A stretch of DNA of 54,713 nucleotides from a virus: IMG/VR virus record IMGVR_UViG_3300030419_006746, positions 1 to 54,713 of that record; one strand, given 5' to 3'. The notes under the pieces are model-generated. The model made no database searches. It worked only from the letters and a program-made list of their open reading frames with translations, and was not told the DNA's origin. The translations under genes and the position numbers were made by a program. Of the stretch, positions 26,805 through 35,423 are shown piece after piece (position 1 is the stretch's first letter; every line of letters starts with the position of its first letter).

Positions 26805-27275
26805 ATGAATTTAAGAGTTTTTAGAATCAGGCCAGAAGCCAAATTGCCAGTCCGCGCATATCATTCAGATGCCGGAATGGATTTATTTTATTGTCCAAAT
26901 GGAGAAAGAAGTGATATTATTTTTGAGGAAGGATTAGCAATTAATCCTCGCGAATCAAAAGTTATCCCAACAGGTATCAAAGTAGAGGTGCCATATGGAT
27001 ATATGCTTGAAATTAAAAATAAGTCAGGCATCGCGTCAAAACGCAAGCTAATTACTGGTGCGTGCGTTGTAGATTCAGGATATAATGGAGAACTGTATGT
27101 CAATCTTCACAATATCGGACTAGACACGCAGTATATTAAACCAGGTGATAAAATAGCACAAGCAGTGCTTATACCAATTGAATATTGCGGTATTGAAGAG
27201 GTATTTGAAGCTGAAGTGTTAAATATTGATAGCGTGAGAGGCGCCGGAGGCTTTGGGAGCACTGGTGCTAGTTAA
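26805..27275 (+). CDS. dut: dUTP pyrophosphatase
   Basis: 156 aa with all five dUTPase motifs: S-D-A-G-M-D-L, K-S-G-I-A-S-K, V-V-D-S-G-Y-N-G-E-L, G-D-K-I-A-Q-A, and the C-terminal R-G-A-G-G-F-G-S-T-G. It hydrolyses dUTP to dUMP, feeding ThyX and keeping uracil out of DNA. Eleven bases after dnaE with AAAGGAG upstream. Confidence 0.92.
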   Translation: MNLRVFRIRPEAKLPVRAYHSDAGMDLFYCPNGERSDIIFEEGLAINPRESKVIPTGIKVEVPYGYMLEIKNKSGIASKRKLITGACVVDSGYNGELYVNLHNIGLDTQYIKPGDKIAQAVLIPIEYCGIEEVFEAEVLNIDSVRGAGGFGSTGAS

Positions 27276-27302
27276 AACAAGGTTATTCAAAGGAGAAACA
27301 AT

Positions 27303-28148
27303 ATGAGCTTTAAATATATATTAAGACAAGGCGATAAAGGTCAAGAGGTCGCGAGACTTCAAGCAAGAGTAGGCGCCAGAGTAGATGGCAACTATGGACC
27401 CAATACCAAATTTCAGGTAGAGAGCTATCAAGAAAAGCATCAGGAACTGGAAATAGATGGTATTGCTGGGCCAAAAACGCTTGGTTTGTTGGGGATAGAA
27501 GTACTACCTGGCATTGATCTTTCCAGTTGGAATGGTACCGTGGATTTTAAAAAGGTTGCGGATGCTGGAGTGAAATATGCTTGGATTAAAGTAACAGAAG
27601 GCACAACTCACATTAATCCAAGGCACGAGAAGAAGTTTGAAGATGCCAGAAAAGAAGGCATTATAGTTGGCGCTTATCATTTTGGGCGTCCCGATACTTC
27701 TTCAAATGATCCTAAAGACTGGGAAAAAGAAGCAGATAATTTTTTAAAGCGACTTGACAAGGTCGGCCTAGAATGTGGAGATCTTATTCCAGTACTAGAT
27801 GTAGAGAAAGGAATGAAGACTGACGACAATCACAATGTTGACTGGTGCCTTAAATGGTTGGATAAAGTGGGATGTGAGACCAAAACACGCCCTGTGATTT
27901 ACACAGCTCGATGGGCGTGGCAGCTTTACATTATGAAGGCTGATGAAGGCGCACAAAATGAATTGGCTTCGTATCCATTGTGGCTTGCAAGTTACAATAG
28001 TGGCGTAGAGCCAAAGCGTAAAACAGGCCTTTGGAGTAAGTGGGATATTTGGCAATGGTCAGGCAGTGGTGCAGTACCAGGCGTTAAAGGGAAGTGCGAT
28101 CAAAACTGGATGGCTGGTGGCCAATTAGACAAGTTGAGGGTTCCGTGA
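27303..28148 (+). CDS. Endolysin: peptidoglycan-binding domain plus GH25 lysozyme
   Basis: 281 aa. Residues ~5-60 form a PG-binding_1 domain (G-D-K-G-Q-E-V-A-R-L-Q and D-G-I-A-G-P-K-T-L). From ~65 the GH25 muramidase barrel starts P-G-I-D-L-S-S-W-N-G, with the catalytic pair in P-V-L-D-V-E-K. G-A-Y-H-F-G and W-D-I-W-Q-W-S are family markers. No signal peptide, so release would need a holin. The stop overlaps the next GTG start. Confidence 0.88.
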   Translation: MSFKYILRQGDKGQEVARLQARVGARVDGNYGPNTKFQVESYQEKHQELEIDGIAGPKTLGLLGIEVLPGIDLSSWNGTVDFKKVADAGVKYAWIKVTEGTTHINPRHEKKFEDARKEGIIVGAYHFGRPDTSSNDPKDWEKEADNFLKRLDKVGLECGDLIPVLDVEKGMKTDDNHNVDWCLKWLDKVGCETKTRPVIYTARWAWQLYIMKADEGAQNELASYPLWLASYNSGVEPKRKTGLWSKWDIWQWSGSGAVPGVKGKCDQNWMAGGQLDKLRVP

Positions 28149-28432
28149 GTTTTAAAAGAAAATTAAGAAGAGCGCAAGCAGTTAAAGGCAAAAAGAACGC
28201 AGAAAAGGCGTTAGCAGAAAAAGTAGCTCTTTTTGGTCATTTAGGCAATAAATGCTTGACTTGTGAAAAGCCTTTTGATAGACTTAATAGAGAACAGGTT
28301 ATGACTTGGAATGTAGTCGTGACACAGAACAAAGAAGCGGTGCGGCTTTATTGCCCAACGTGTTGGGATAAGGCAATTAAATTAATCAAAGAAACTAAAG
28401 AAGAATTATTAAACAGACAAAAGGAGAAATAA
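28145..28432 (+). CDS. Small zinc-finger protein
   Basis: 95 aa from the GTG that overlaps the lysozyme stop (GTGA). C-L-T-C and C-P-T-C, ~40 residues apart, can bind one zinc. The rest is basic and helical. Similar two-knuckle proteins are frequent in T4-like marine phages. A longer upstream frame would overlap the lysozyme gene by 50 bases and was not chosen. Confidence 0.6.
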   Translation: MSFKRKLRRAQAVKGKKNAEKALAEKVALFGHLGNKCLTCEKPFDRLNREQVMTWNVVVTQNKEAVRLYCPTCWDKAIKLIKETKEELLNRQKEK

Positions 28433-28780
28433 ATGCAATACTATCCGCAATCTCGTAAAGGATTTATGATCAATTATGATTTGGCTGATCAATTGAATCT
28501 TTTAGACGAATTTGTTTTATGGGAAGAAGAGTACAATGAACTTCCACTTATGGAAGTGATTGAAGAGAAGTTTGGTGTAGAGCCTGCAGGCGTACAACAT
28601 TTTGAATACAGACGCGGCGGCTACGTTCAAGGACTTCAAGGTTTTGATTACGACACAACTTACGTTCTATTTGATCAAGATTCAGAGCAATTTTATCCTG
28701 AAGAGTGGGAAAGTTTAGTTAACGTTTTGGAAGATAACGATGTCAATGTTGTCCACGGCAGCTGGGCAGAGTTGGGATAA
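28433..28780 (+). CDS. Hypothetical acidic protein
   Basis: 115 aa, acidic (Asp/Glu-rich) with Y-Y-P-Q-S at the start. Good AAGGAG site. It abuts the next gene without a gap (TAA-ATG). No motif recognised. Confidence 0.55.
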   Translation: MQYYPQSRKGFMINYDLADQLNLLDEFVLWEEEYNELPLMEVIEEKFGVEPAGVQHFEYRRGGYVQGLQGFDYDTTYVLFDQDSEQFYPEEWESLVNVLEDNDVNVVHGSWAELG

Positions 28781-29020
28781 ATGCTGGAAGACCAAGTAAA
28801 CCGTCCAAATCACTACAACATCAATTGGAAAGGCGAACAAGCCATAGAAACGTATGAATATATTCGTTCTTGGAAAATGGATTATCCAGAAAGTAATATT
28901 ATTAAATACGTAACGAGACATCCTTACAAAGGGCAATCTCTTAAAGATCTAAAGAAAGCACGTTGGTATTTAAACAAACTTATTGAAGAGGTGGAAAATG
29001 AAGCAAGCTCTAACTTATGA
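28781..29020 (+). CDS. DUF3310-type protein
   Basis: 79 aa: V-N-R-P-N-H-Y then E-Q-A-I-E-T-Y-E, N-I-I-K-Y-V-T-R-H and D-L-K-K-A-R-W-Y-L. This is the DUF3310 pattern found in T7 gp1.7, a nucleotide kinase, and in many phages, often near nucleotide metabolism genes. It overlaps the IMPDH-family gene by 23 bases. Confidence 0.75.
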   Translation: MLEDQVNRPNHYNINWKGEQAIETYEYIRSWKMDYPESNIIKYVTRHPYKGQSLKDLKKARWYLNKLIEEVENEASSNL

Positions 29021-29996
29021 CGATGTATTATTAGTACCACAATATTCAGATATTAAAAGCAGAAAAGAAGTTGACATTGGAAATAATCTAGATAAGCATT
29101 GGCGTTTAGAGTTGCCTATAATCTCTTCACCAATGGACACTGTGACTGAAAGCGATATGAGCATTGCAATGTATAATGCCGGCGGCCTGGGCATTATACA
29201 TCGTTACAATACAATACAAGAGCAATGTGATTTGGTTCGTAAATGCACTTGGCCAGGCGCAGCAGTCGGAGTTACGGGAGACTATCTTAAGCGCGCTATT
29301 AACTTGTTTGAGGTAGGCGTTAAAGTGCTTTGTATTGACGTTGCGCACGGTCACCATGTTTTAATGAAAAATGCCATTACAGCAATCAAAGAAGAGTTGG
29401 GTGATATGGTACACATTATGGCTGGTAACGTCGCAACTCTTCAAGGTTTTAATGATTTATCAGATTGGGGCGCAGATAGTGTTAGATGTAACATTGGCGG
29501 CGGAAGCATATGTTCTACTCGAATTCAAACCGGTCATGGCTTACCAGGCCTTCAAACGATTATAGACTGCGCACAAAGCGATAGAGATACCAAAATCATT
29601 GCTGACGGAGGTATTAGGTCTAGCGGCGATATCGTTAAAGCTCTAGCAGCTGGAGCAGATTTTGTTATGCTTGGTTCTATGCTGGCTGGAACAACCGAAT
29701 CGCCCGGAGAAAAAGTAGTTACTATGGCTGGTACAAAAAAGAAGTACCGTGGAATGGCCAGTAAAGATGCACAAATGGATTGGCGAGGCAAGTATAGTTC
29801 AAATGAAGGAGTAAGTACGCTGATTGACTTTAAAGGTCCGGTTGAGTTAATATTGGATGACTTGGCTAATGGTATTAAATCTGGATTGTCTTATTCAGGT
29901 TGCCGCACAATCGCTGAACTTCAATCAAAGGCACAGTTTGTGCAGCAAACAAGTGCAGGTTTAGGTGAAAGTCGTACTCATATTTTGTCAAAATGA
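28998..29996 (+). CDS. IMP dehydrogenase / GMP reductase family enzyme
   Basis: 332 aa from the ATG after [20 protein letters not shown] opens the barrel, with [21 protein letters not shown], the catalytic-Cys loop [10 protein letters not shown], and D-G-G-I-R-S-S-G-D. No CBS domains. The flap region reads [14 protein letters not shown] and lacks the Arg-Tyr pair that IMP dehydrogenase needs, so GMP reductase activity is more likely. It would recycle GMP to IMP and shift the purine pool. Confidence 0.82.
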   Translation: MKQALTYDDVLLVPQYSDIKSRKEVDIGNNLDKHWRLELPIISSPMDTVTESDMSIAMYNAGGLGIIHRYNTIQEQCDLVRKCTWPGAAVGVTGDYLKRAINLFEVGVKVLCIDVAHGHHVLMKNAITAIKEELGDMVHIMAGNVATLQGFNDLSDWGADSVRCNIGGGSICSTRIQTGHGLPGLQTIIDCAQSDRDTKIIADGGIRSSGDIVKALAAGADFVMLGSMLAGTTESPGEKVVTMAGTKKKYRGMASKDAQMDWRGKYSSNEGVSTLIDFKGPVELILDDLANGIKSGLSYSGCRTIAELQSKAQFVQQTSAGLGESRTHILSK

Positions 29997-30331
29997 GAAA
30001 AAGAAAAGCACCACCAGCAGACGCAAAATACATTCAGGTTCCAAGTTTGGAGAGTCTTGACGCTAATTTAAGAATTAAGCTTCGATTCGATGATATAACT
30101 AAATTTTGGTTTTTCAATGAATATATTAAGGCTTATCTGACCGATGATCCAGATTTGGCACCGTTTATTGCAAAAATAAAAGAAAGTAGCATGTTGTCGC
30201 GCAAATTTCGCTTGAAGAAGCATAAAGAAATTAAAAAGAAAGAACAAGATATAATTAATCGTTTTGGATTAAATCAAGATGAGATAGAAGACATATTTGA
30301 CATAATTGAAAGGGAAGAAGGTGATGTATGA
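29993..30331 (+). CDS. Hypothetical basic/helical protein
   Basis: 112 aa, Lys-rich, ATGA overlap with both neighbours. The last part (F-G-L-N-Q-D-E-I-E-D-I-F-D-I-I) resembles the end of the protein at 17616. No known domain. Confidence 0.55.
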   Translation: MRKRKAPPADAKYIQVPSLESLDANLRIKLRFDDITKFWFFNEYIKAYLTDDPDLAPFIAKIKESSMLSRKFRLKKHKEIKKKEQDIINRFGLNQDEIEDIFDIIEREEGDV

Positions 30332-30582
30332 GATGTGTAGAAGTTTGTGAAAAAAGCAATAGTCCTTGTGAACAAAAAAAATGTAGAATGTGGATAGATT
30401 ACGATGACGATTTGAACTGTGTTGACATAGCTGTCAAGAAAAATGGCCCGATGAGCTTGAAACAAATAGGGGCCAGATTGGGTATATCCTATGTCCGCGT
30501 CACTCAAATAGAAAAAGAAGTATTAAGGAAAATAAAAAAAACTAACTTTAGCAAAAATGATACTATTTATAGCATTGAATAA
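30328..30582 (+). CDS. Small sigma-70 region-4-like HTH protein with Cys-rich N-terminus
   Basis: 84 aa. The C-terminal half M-S-L-K-Q-I-G-A-R-L-G-I-S, then V-R-V-T-Q-I-E-K-E-V-L-R-K-I, is the helix-turn-helix of sigma-70 region 4, which binds -35 DNA. The N-terminus has four cysteines in C-V-E-V-C, then C-E-Q-K-K-C, a likely zinc knuckle. No region 2 is present, so it cannot be a full sigma factor; it may be a promoter-specificity or late-transcription factor. Confidence 0.65.
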   Translation: MRCVEVCEKSNSPCEQKKCRMWIDYDDDLNCVDIAVKKNGPMSLKQIGARLGISYVRVTQIEKEVLRKIKKTNFSKNDTIYSIE

Positions 30583-30586
30583 ACCA

Positions 30587-30602
30587 AAGATGTTAGCATC
30601 TT
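30587..30602 (+). other. Short hairpin before the acidic scaffold-like gene
   Basis: AAGATG-TTAG-CATCTT, a perfect 6-bp stem with a 4-nt loop in the 46-nt gap, ahead of the GAGGAG site. Function unknown. Confidence 0.3.
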
Positions 30603-30628
30603 GATATGATCATTTGAGGAGAAAGCGC

Positions 30629-31177
30629 ATGTCTAACAAAACTTTACTAAATGAAGCCACTATTCGTCGCTTCATGAAACTCGCGGAGATCGCACCGCTA
30701 GCCAATAATTTCATTGGTGAAATGGAAGTCTATAAGGACGATGAAGATCTTCCAGGCGAGGAGCTTGCCGGCGAAGAAGAATTGGATGTTGAACTCGAAG
30801 AGCCAGTTGACGTTGAAGAGCCAGCACCAGAAATGGATGTCGAATACGAAGAGCCAGCAGAAGAAGGCGAAGTAGAGCTAACTTTAACTCCGGAACAGGC
30901 TGACGCACTCGTTACTCTTTTACAACAAGTCGAAGCAGCCCAAGACGTCGCACCAGAGCCAGAGGCACTCCCAGCACCTGATATGGGCGATGAGCTGGAA
31001 GCCGAAGAAGAGATGGATGTTGAACTGGAAGAGCCAGCTGGCGAAGAAGAGGAAGAGCTAGAAGAGCTAGAAGAGCTAGAAGAGCTAGAAGAGACTGATG
31101 TAGTTGATGATGATCAACTTGTTAACGAACTTGCCCGCCGAGTTGCTAAAAGACTATTGACAAAGAAAAATAGTTAA
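30629..31177 (+). CDS. Very acidic scaffold/prohead-core-like protein
   Basis: 182 aa from the ATG after GAGGAGA. The N-terminus L-L-N-E-A-T-I-R-R-F-M-K-L-A is a type I know from T4-like marine phage proteins. The middle is almost all Glu/Asp/Pro/Val, with repeated E-L-E-E-P units and a run of E-E-L repeats. The C-terminus is basic (E-L-A-R-R-V-A-K-R-L-L). Such charge layout suits a prohead core or DNA-mimic protein. Capsid genes are not in view, so the role is inferred. A promoter lies in its last codons. Confidence 0.5.
   Translation: MSNKTLLNEATIRRFMKLAEIAPLANNFIGEMEVYKDDEDLPGEELAGEEELDVELEEPVDVEEPAPEMDVEYEEPAEEGEVELTLTPEQADALVTLLQQVEAAQDVAPEPEALPAPDMGDELEAEEEMDVELEEPAGEEEEELEELEELEELEETDVVDDDQLVNELARRVAKRLLTKKNS
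31052..31093 (+). repeat. Tandem 9-bp repeat GAAGAGCTA
   Basis: Four exact units plus a 6-bp partial, coding for E-E-L repeats. Likely variable in copy number by slippage without frameshift. Confidence 0.9.
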
Positions 31178-31185
31178 TATATACT
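31157..31185 (+). promoter_or_regulatory. Sigma-70-type promoter inside the end of the acidic gene
   Basis: -35 TTGACA, 17-bp spacer, -10 TATACT. The -35 and most of the spacer are coding (L-T-K-K-N-S). The leader has GTGAGG before the next ATG. Confidence 0.7.
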
Positions 31186-31212
31186 TTCTATAACATTAAC
31201 AGTGAGGTCAAT

Positions 31213-31608
31213 ATGCAAGAACTTTTTTGGTTTTTTCTAGGCGGTGTAGTTTATTATGTCATTGATAAAACTATCTCTATTTACAAAAAAGTAAAATTTA
31301 TTAACGATGTTAAGATATTTTCTTATCAATTGATCGGATACGCATATGAGCAATTGGTATTTGCTATGACTGCAAAATATATGATGCTAGAAACCAGCAG
31401 TGACTTTGATAAAGAAAAATTAAAGTCATTTCGAAATGATGATGAGGCTGTTTTTAGTAATTGGAAAAAAGAAGCAACGCTGGGTCTCAAAAACTCTCTT
31501 CCAGTAACTTACAGAGAAGCTCTTGAGCTTGAAAACTGGGATGATATTATGGGCGCATTAGACACCCATTACAAAAAAGCGCTACAAAAAACATATCTTA
31601 AGGATTGA
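31213..31608 (+). CDS. Membrane-anchored hypothetical protein
   Basis: 131 aa. The first ~20 residues (L-F-W-F-F-L-G-G-V-V-Y-Y-V-I) form one transmembrane helix, followed by a basic then helical cytoplasmic-type domain. Own promoter. No family recognised. Confidence 0.6.
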   Translation: MQELFWFFLGGVVYYVIDKTISIYKKVKFINDVKIFSYQLIGYAYEQLVFAMTAKYMMLETSSDFDKEKLKSFRNDDEAVFSNWKKEATLGLKNSLPVTYREALELENWDDIMGALDTHYKKALQKTYLKD

Positions 31609-31644
31609 TAGTTAACTTATCATCTTTAAAGGACTAATTATATT

Positions 31645-33102
31645 ATGGACATAAATAAATTAGTAGAAAATTACTTTGCCCCTAAAAACTTGCTAACTAA
31701 AGAAAAACTTTGGAACCTGTTTGATGAGGTGATACAAGAAAGACGGGTCTTAGGCGGCGCCGAAGAAGATCTAGATGTAAGCGAAAAAAGCCCAAATATC
31801 AACATATCCTTTCCTAAACTGCGTATCACAGAAGACTTTGGCAAACTAGGAACTCAAGATCGTGCTATGATTGAGAAATTCGCCAGAAATATTCCTGGTG
31901 AAACATTGGACGACAAACTAGCAGCGCTCAATTCTATTTTAAGAACTAAAAAAGAAGGGGCCAGCATTTCTGAAATTTTATCAACTATGGTTATATGTGA
32001 AATACTGGCTGTTATTATTACAAACTTTACTGAAAGCGCTGGCGGATTTATTTTTGAAGGCTTTCTTGCCGGATTATTTGGTGGCAAATCAGTGCAGATT
32101 GTAGACCCTGAAGATATCCCGGGTATGGAAGCTGCTGGTAAGCCCATCACAGATGTAATTTTAGGAGATAAGCACTATTCATTAAAGCTGCTTGGTGCCA
32201 CGCGACCGGTAAAAGGGTCATTTAAAAATATGGTTGAGCATTTTAAAGTAATCGATCACGTTGTTTATTTAGATGCCCGCCGTGTTGACCACAATCAAGG
32301 TCTACAATTTAGCGAATTTACAATCACATTGGATAATTTTTTAGATGTATTTGTCACTCCATATCTTAAACAAGTGTGGAAGAAGAAACCTGAAGTCGCC
32401 AACAAAGCAGTTGAATTTAAAAAGCTGCTGAATAAATTAATTAAAGGCCAAAAAGCTGTTAAAGAAATCAGAACATCGGTAAAAGTCCCAGAACTAAACA
32501 ATCAGCGTATTTTTACTTATTCCCCAGCACAAGAAACAGGACAACTTAACGAAATAAGATTAAGCGCTGAAGATTTAAATATGGTTATTGATAGACTTTT
32601 TAAAATGCCTAACAAAGAATTGGATCAATATGGTCCGTTTTCAGTAGTATATGCTGAAGAGAGGTTTGAAGACACCAGAGCAAACAAACTATTTGGCGCT
32701 TTCAATATAGTCGAACGATTAAAGCTGGCCATTGATGCTGGAAATAAAGAAGAGATAATTAAACTATTAGAACAGACACCTGGATATCAAAAGGAAATGC
32801 AATTTGAATTCACGCATCTGCAGGTTGCGAGAATCGGCTCATTTAGAGAGATAGGCACATTGCTTATTGGTCCTAAATATATGAACGATACTTTGGCTAA
32901 TTATACTAATTTGCTAAAAGAAACAATATCACCAGTTTATGAACAGTTACAATTGTTTACAGACAATATCAATGATTACTTTTTAGGTGTTAGTGGTGAG
33001 AAGACACCAGCTGATAGAAAGCAATATGCACTAGATGCGATTGAAAATGCCGAGCAGCTGAAAGTAGCTACTGATGATGCTGTAAAAGCAATTGAAAAAT
33101 AA
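31645..33102 (+). CDS. Hypothetical protein with PD-(D/E)XK-like core
   Basis: 485 aa. Residues ~136-190 read F-I-F-E138-G-F-L-A-G-L-F-G-G, then K-P-I-T-D170-V-I-L-G-D-K-H-Y-S-L-K181-L-L, then K-G-S. The spacing of E, D and K resembles the restriction-endonuclease fold seen in several phage proteins. The rest is helical. The start M-D-I-N-K-L-V-E-N-Y is again an amphipathic helix. It might be a nuclease packaged with or acting on DNA; activity is not demonstrated by the motif alone. Confidence 0.4.
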   Translation: MDINKLVENYFAPKNLLTKEKLWNLFDEVIQERRVLGGAEEDLDVSEKSPNINISFPKLRITEDFGKLGTQDRAMIEKFARNIPGETLDDKLAALNSILRTKKEGASISEILSTMVICEILAVIITNFTESAGGFIFEGFLAGLFGGKSVQIVDPEDIPGMEAAGKPITDVILGDKHYSLKLLGATRPVKGSFKNMVEHFKVIDHVVYLDARRVDHNQGLQFSEFTITLDNFLDVFVTPYLKQVWKKKPEVANKAVEFKKLLNKLIKGQKAVKEIRTSVKVPELNNQRIFTYSPAQETGQLNEIRLSAEDLNMVIDRLFKMPNKELDQYGPFSVVYAEERFEDTRANKLFGAFNIVERLKLAIDAGNKEEIIKLLEQTPGYQKEMQFEFTHLQVARIGSFREIGTLLIGPKYMNDTLANYTNLLKETISPVYEQLQLFTDNINDYFLGVSGEKTPADRKQYALDAIENAEQLKVATDDAVKAIEK

Positions 33103-33105
33103 TAC

Positions 33106-33134
33106 TTGACAAAGTTATAATACTTCCTTATAAT
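33106..33134 (+). promoter_or_regulatory. Consensus sigma-70 promoter for groEL
   Basis: -35 TTGACA, 17-bp spacer, -10 TATAAT: full consensus. No heat-shock inverted repeat (CIRCE) is visible in the leader. Confidence 0.85.
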
Positions 33135-33157
33135 ATAGAAACAACATAGAGGTGTGA

Positions 33158-34735
33158 ATGAAACAATATACTAATTCTCAAACCCTTCGCCAAAGTTTGG
33201 AGGAGGGCATAAGGATTGTTGCTGAAAATGTAGCATCAACTCTTGGCCCAAAAGGGCGCACAGTTATTTTACATCAAAAAGGCAAAAATCCTATCACAAC
33301 AAAAGACGGTGTAACAGTTGCTAAATTTATTGATTTAGAGGACCCTTTCCAGAATACCGGCGCGCAGATTGTAAAACAAGCTGCGGAGAAAACTAATCAA
33401 GAAGCTGGCGACGGCACAACAACCACAACAGTATTGACTTATGCGATGTATCGCGAAGCACAAAAGTATTTGACTGCTGGCGCTCCTCCAGTTGAATTAA
33501 GGAAGGGAATGGAGTTGGCAATTGAACATCTTGTGGCGCAAATCGAAGATACAACTACTCCTATTAAGTCTATTGACGACGTGCAAAACATAGCGACAAT
33601 TGCAGCAAATGGCGATGAGGTTATTGGTAAACTTGTCGCCAAGGCTGTTGATCTTGCTGGTAAAGATGGCTCTGTAACAATTGAAGATGCACGTTCAGTT
33701 GAAACTAGTCTAGACCTTGTAGAAGGTTTCCGCTTTGATTCTGGATATTTAGCAACAGCTTTTATCAATGATGAACAAAGAGGGTTCGTCAAATACGATA
33801 ACCCAATTGTTATGGTTACAGATGAAAAAATAGAAACTGTTGAAGATATGTATCCAGCTCTTGAAATTGCTTCGCGCGAAGGAAGGCCTTTTGTTATTGT
33901 AGCTGAAAACATTGAAGGTCAAGCGCTAGCGGCGCTGATTATGAATGCTATGCGCGGGACAATGCGAGTATGCGGCATTAAAGCTCCAAAATATGGAGAA
34001 GAAAGAAGAAGCATTCTTAAGGATTTAGCTGTATCAGTTGGCGCGACTCTTGTTTCAAGAGAAATGGGAATTAAGTTACGAGATGTAAAGCTGACTCATT
34101 TTGGCGAAGTAAAAAAACTAGAAGTAACCAAGAATTTCACAACAATGGTCGGCGGAGCAGGAGATCTAGGTGAAATAGAAAAACAGATTGACAAGCTAAA
34201 GGCAATAATGCAAGATACTGATAGCTTGCACGAGTGCGAAAAGCTTCAAGAACGAATTACAAGGTTGGCTTCCGGTGTCTCTGTAATCCGAGTCGGTGGT
34301 GCCACTGAAATAGAAATGATTGAAAAACGCCACAGAATTGAAGATGCACTAGAATCAGTGCGTTCGGCACAGTTAGAGGGCATTCTCCCCGGCGGCGGCT
34401 CCTTCTTGGTGCAGCAATCTGTTGACTTGTTTGACAACGTAAAAGAGCAAACTTCAAATGAATGGCAAGAACTTGGTGTAAAAATTGTACAACAAGCAAT
34501 AAAAGAGCCGTTGCGCCAAATGTGTAAAAATGCTGGAGAATCAGCTGATTTGATTCTTGATCAAGTTGCACAAGAAGAGTTGAATTACGGGTATGACTTT
34601 AAGTTAAATGTAGTGGTAAATGTGTTTGATTCTGGCATTGTAGACCCTGCTAGAGTAACAAGATGTGCTCTTCAGAATGCTGTTTCGGTAGCGGGAACCC
34701 TTATTACTTCTAACTATGCTATTGTTGAACATTAA
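33158..34735 (+). CDS. groL: GroEL chaperonin
   Basis: 525 aa, full length (E. coli 548). Signature segments: S-T-L-G-P-K-G-R-T-V, T-K-D-G-V-T-V-A-K, A-G-D-G-T-T-T-T-T-V-L, P-V-E-L-R-K-G-M. The nucleotide-site Asp residues are in place. The C-terminal GGM tail is missing. It folds proteins in a 14-mer with a GroES cap; the phage GroES-like protein at 17909 may be its partner. Confidence 0.93.
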   Translation: MKQYTNSQTLRQSLEEGIRIVAENVASTLGPKGRTVILHQKGKNPITTKDGVTVAKFIDLEDPFQNTGAQIVKQAAEKTNQEAGDGTTTTTVLTYAMYREAQKYLTAGAPPVELRKGMELAIEHLVAQIEDTTTPIKSIDDVQNIATIAANGDEVIGKLVAKAVDLAGKDGSVTIEDARSVETSLDLVEGFRFDSGYLATAFINDEQRGFVKYDNPIVMVTDEKIETVEDMYPALEIASREGRPFVIVAENIEGQALAALIMNAMRGTMRVCGIKAPKYGEERRSILKDLAVSVGATLVSREMGIKLRDVKLTHFGEVKKLEVTKNFTTMVGGAGDLGEIEKQIDKLKAIMQDTDSLHECEKLQERITRLASGVSVIRVGGATEIEMIEKRHRIEDALESVRSAQLEGILPGGGSFLVQQSVDLFDNVKEQTSNEWQELGVKIVQQAIKEPLRQMCKNAGESADLILDQVAQEELNYGYDFKLNVVVNVFDSGIVDPARVTRCALQNAVSVAGTLITSNYAIVEH

Positions 34736-34754
34736 TACTAATTAATGTTATGAT
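34725..34754 (+). promoter_or_regulatory. Possible promoter overlapping the end of groEL
   Basis: -35 TTGAAC in the last codons, 18-bp spacer, -10 TATGAT. Weaker than the others; the leader has AAGGAG. Confidence 0.45.
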
Positions 34755-34782
34755 GCCATATTAGGCAAACAAGGAGTGTTTG

Positions 34783-35061
34783 ATGAGCGATGGTGGAACA
34801 ATAGAAGGGGCAGTAGCCTGGGCAGAAATAAATGGGAAATTTGATAGAATGATTCAATCAATAGATACAGTGAAAGAAAAACAAGAAGAAATGGCAGAAG
34901 ACATTGGCAAAATTAAAGAGGCTGTTTACAATCCAGATTCTGGTCTTTATGCTAGGCTGCGTGAATTGGAGAACTGGAAAGAGACATCATCTCGACTAAT
35001 TTGGATAATTATTACAACAGTAGTAACTTTAACTGTTGCGACACTATACAAATCATTGTAA
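34783..35061 (+). CDS. Coiled-coil protein with C-terminal membrane anchor (holin/XhlA-like)
   Basis: 92 aa from the ATG M-S-D-G-G-T. A charged helical part with E-N-W-K-E is followed by one transmembrane helix (I-W-I-I-I-T-T-V-V-T-L-T-V-A). This layout matches XhlA-type haemolysin/holin-associated proteins. A lysis role is possible since the endolysin lacks a signal peptide, but the lysozyme gene is 6.6 kb away. Confidence 0.45.
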   Translation: MSDGGTIEGAVAWAEINGKFDRMIQSIDTVKEKQEEMAEDIGKIKEAVYNPDSGLYARLRELENWKETSSRLIWIIITTVVTLTVATLYKSL

Positions 35062-35066
35062 AACAC

Positions 35067-35095
35067 TTGACTTATAAAAAAATATAATATAAATT
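35067..35095 (+). promoter_or_regulatory. Sigma-70-type promoter
   Basis: -35 TTGACT, 17-bp A/T spacer, -10 TAAATT. The leader carries AGAGGTG. Confidence 0.6.
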
Positions 35096-35114
35096 AGCTT
35101 AAAGAGGTGAAAAA

Positions 35115-35411
35115 ATGAGAGTAACCGTATCCTATTCAGTTGAATTAGGTGAAGTACTGAAAGAGTTGCAAATGCTGTACATTCGCGAAAGAAACAAACT
35201 GCATTCAACGTTAATTCAAGCCGATAAAATCTTAAAAGAGCATTATTCGGATAAAAACTTAAGCAACGTTGCGGCATCAATCGAGGAATGTCGCACTGCC
35301 GTTAGTAATTTTGATATTAAACTTACTGAAATTAGCAATATTTTGAATGGCTACGGCACGATAAAGAGAGATTTGAAGCAAGAGCCTGTGAAACAAGCAG
35401 AAGAGAAATAG
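35115..35411 (+). CDS. Hypothetical helical protein
   Basis: 98 aa, starting with a beta strand (R-V-T-V-S-Y-S-V-E) then two long helices. No motif recognised. First gene of a compact run ending with the 36198 gene. Confidence 0.55.
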   Translation: MRVTVSYSVELGEVLKELQMLYIRERNKLHSTLIQADKILKEHYSDKNLSNVAASIEECRTAVSNFDIKLTEISNILNGYGTIKRDLKQEPVKQAEEK

Positions 35412-35423
35412 AATACAAAAGTT

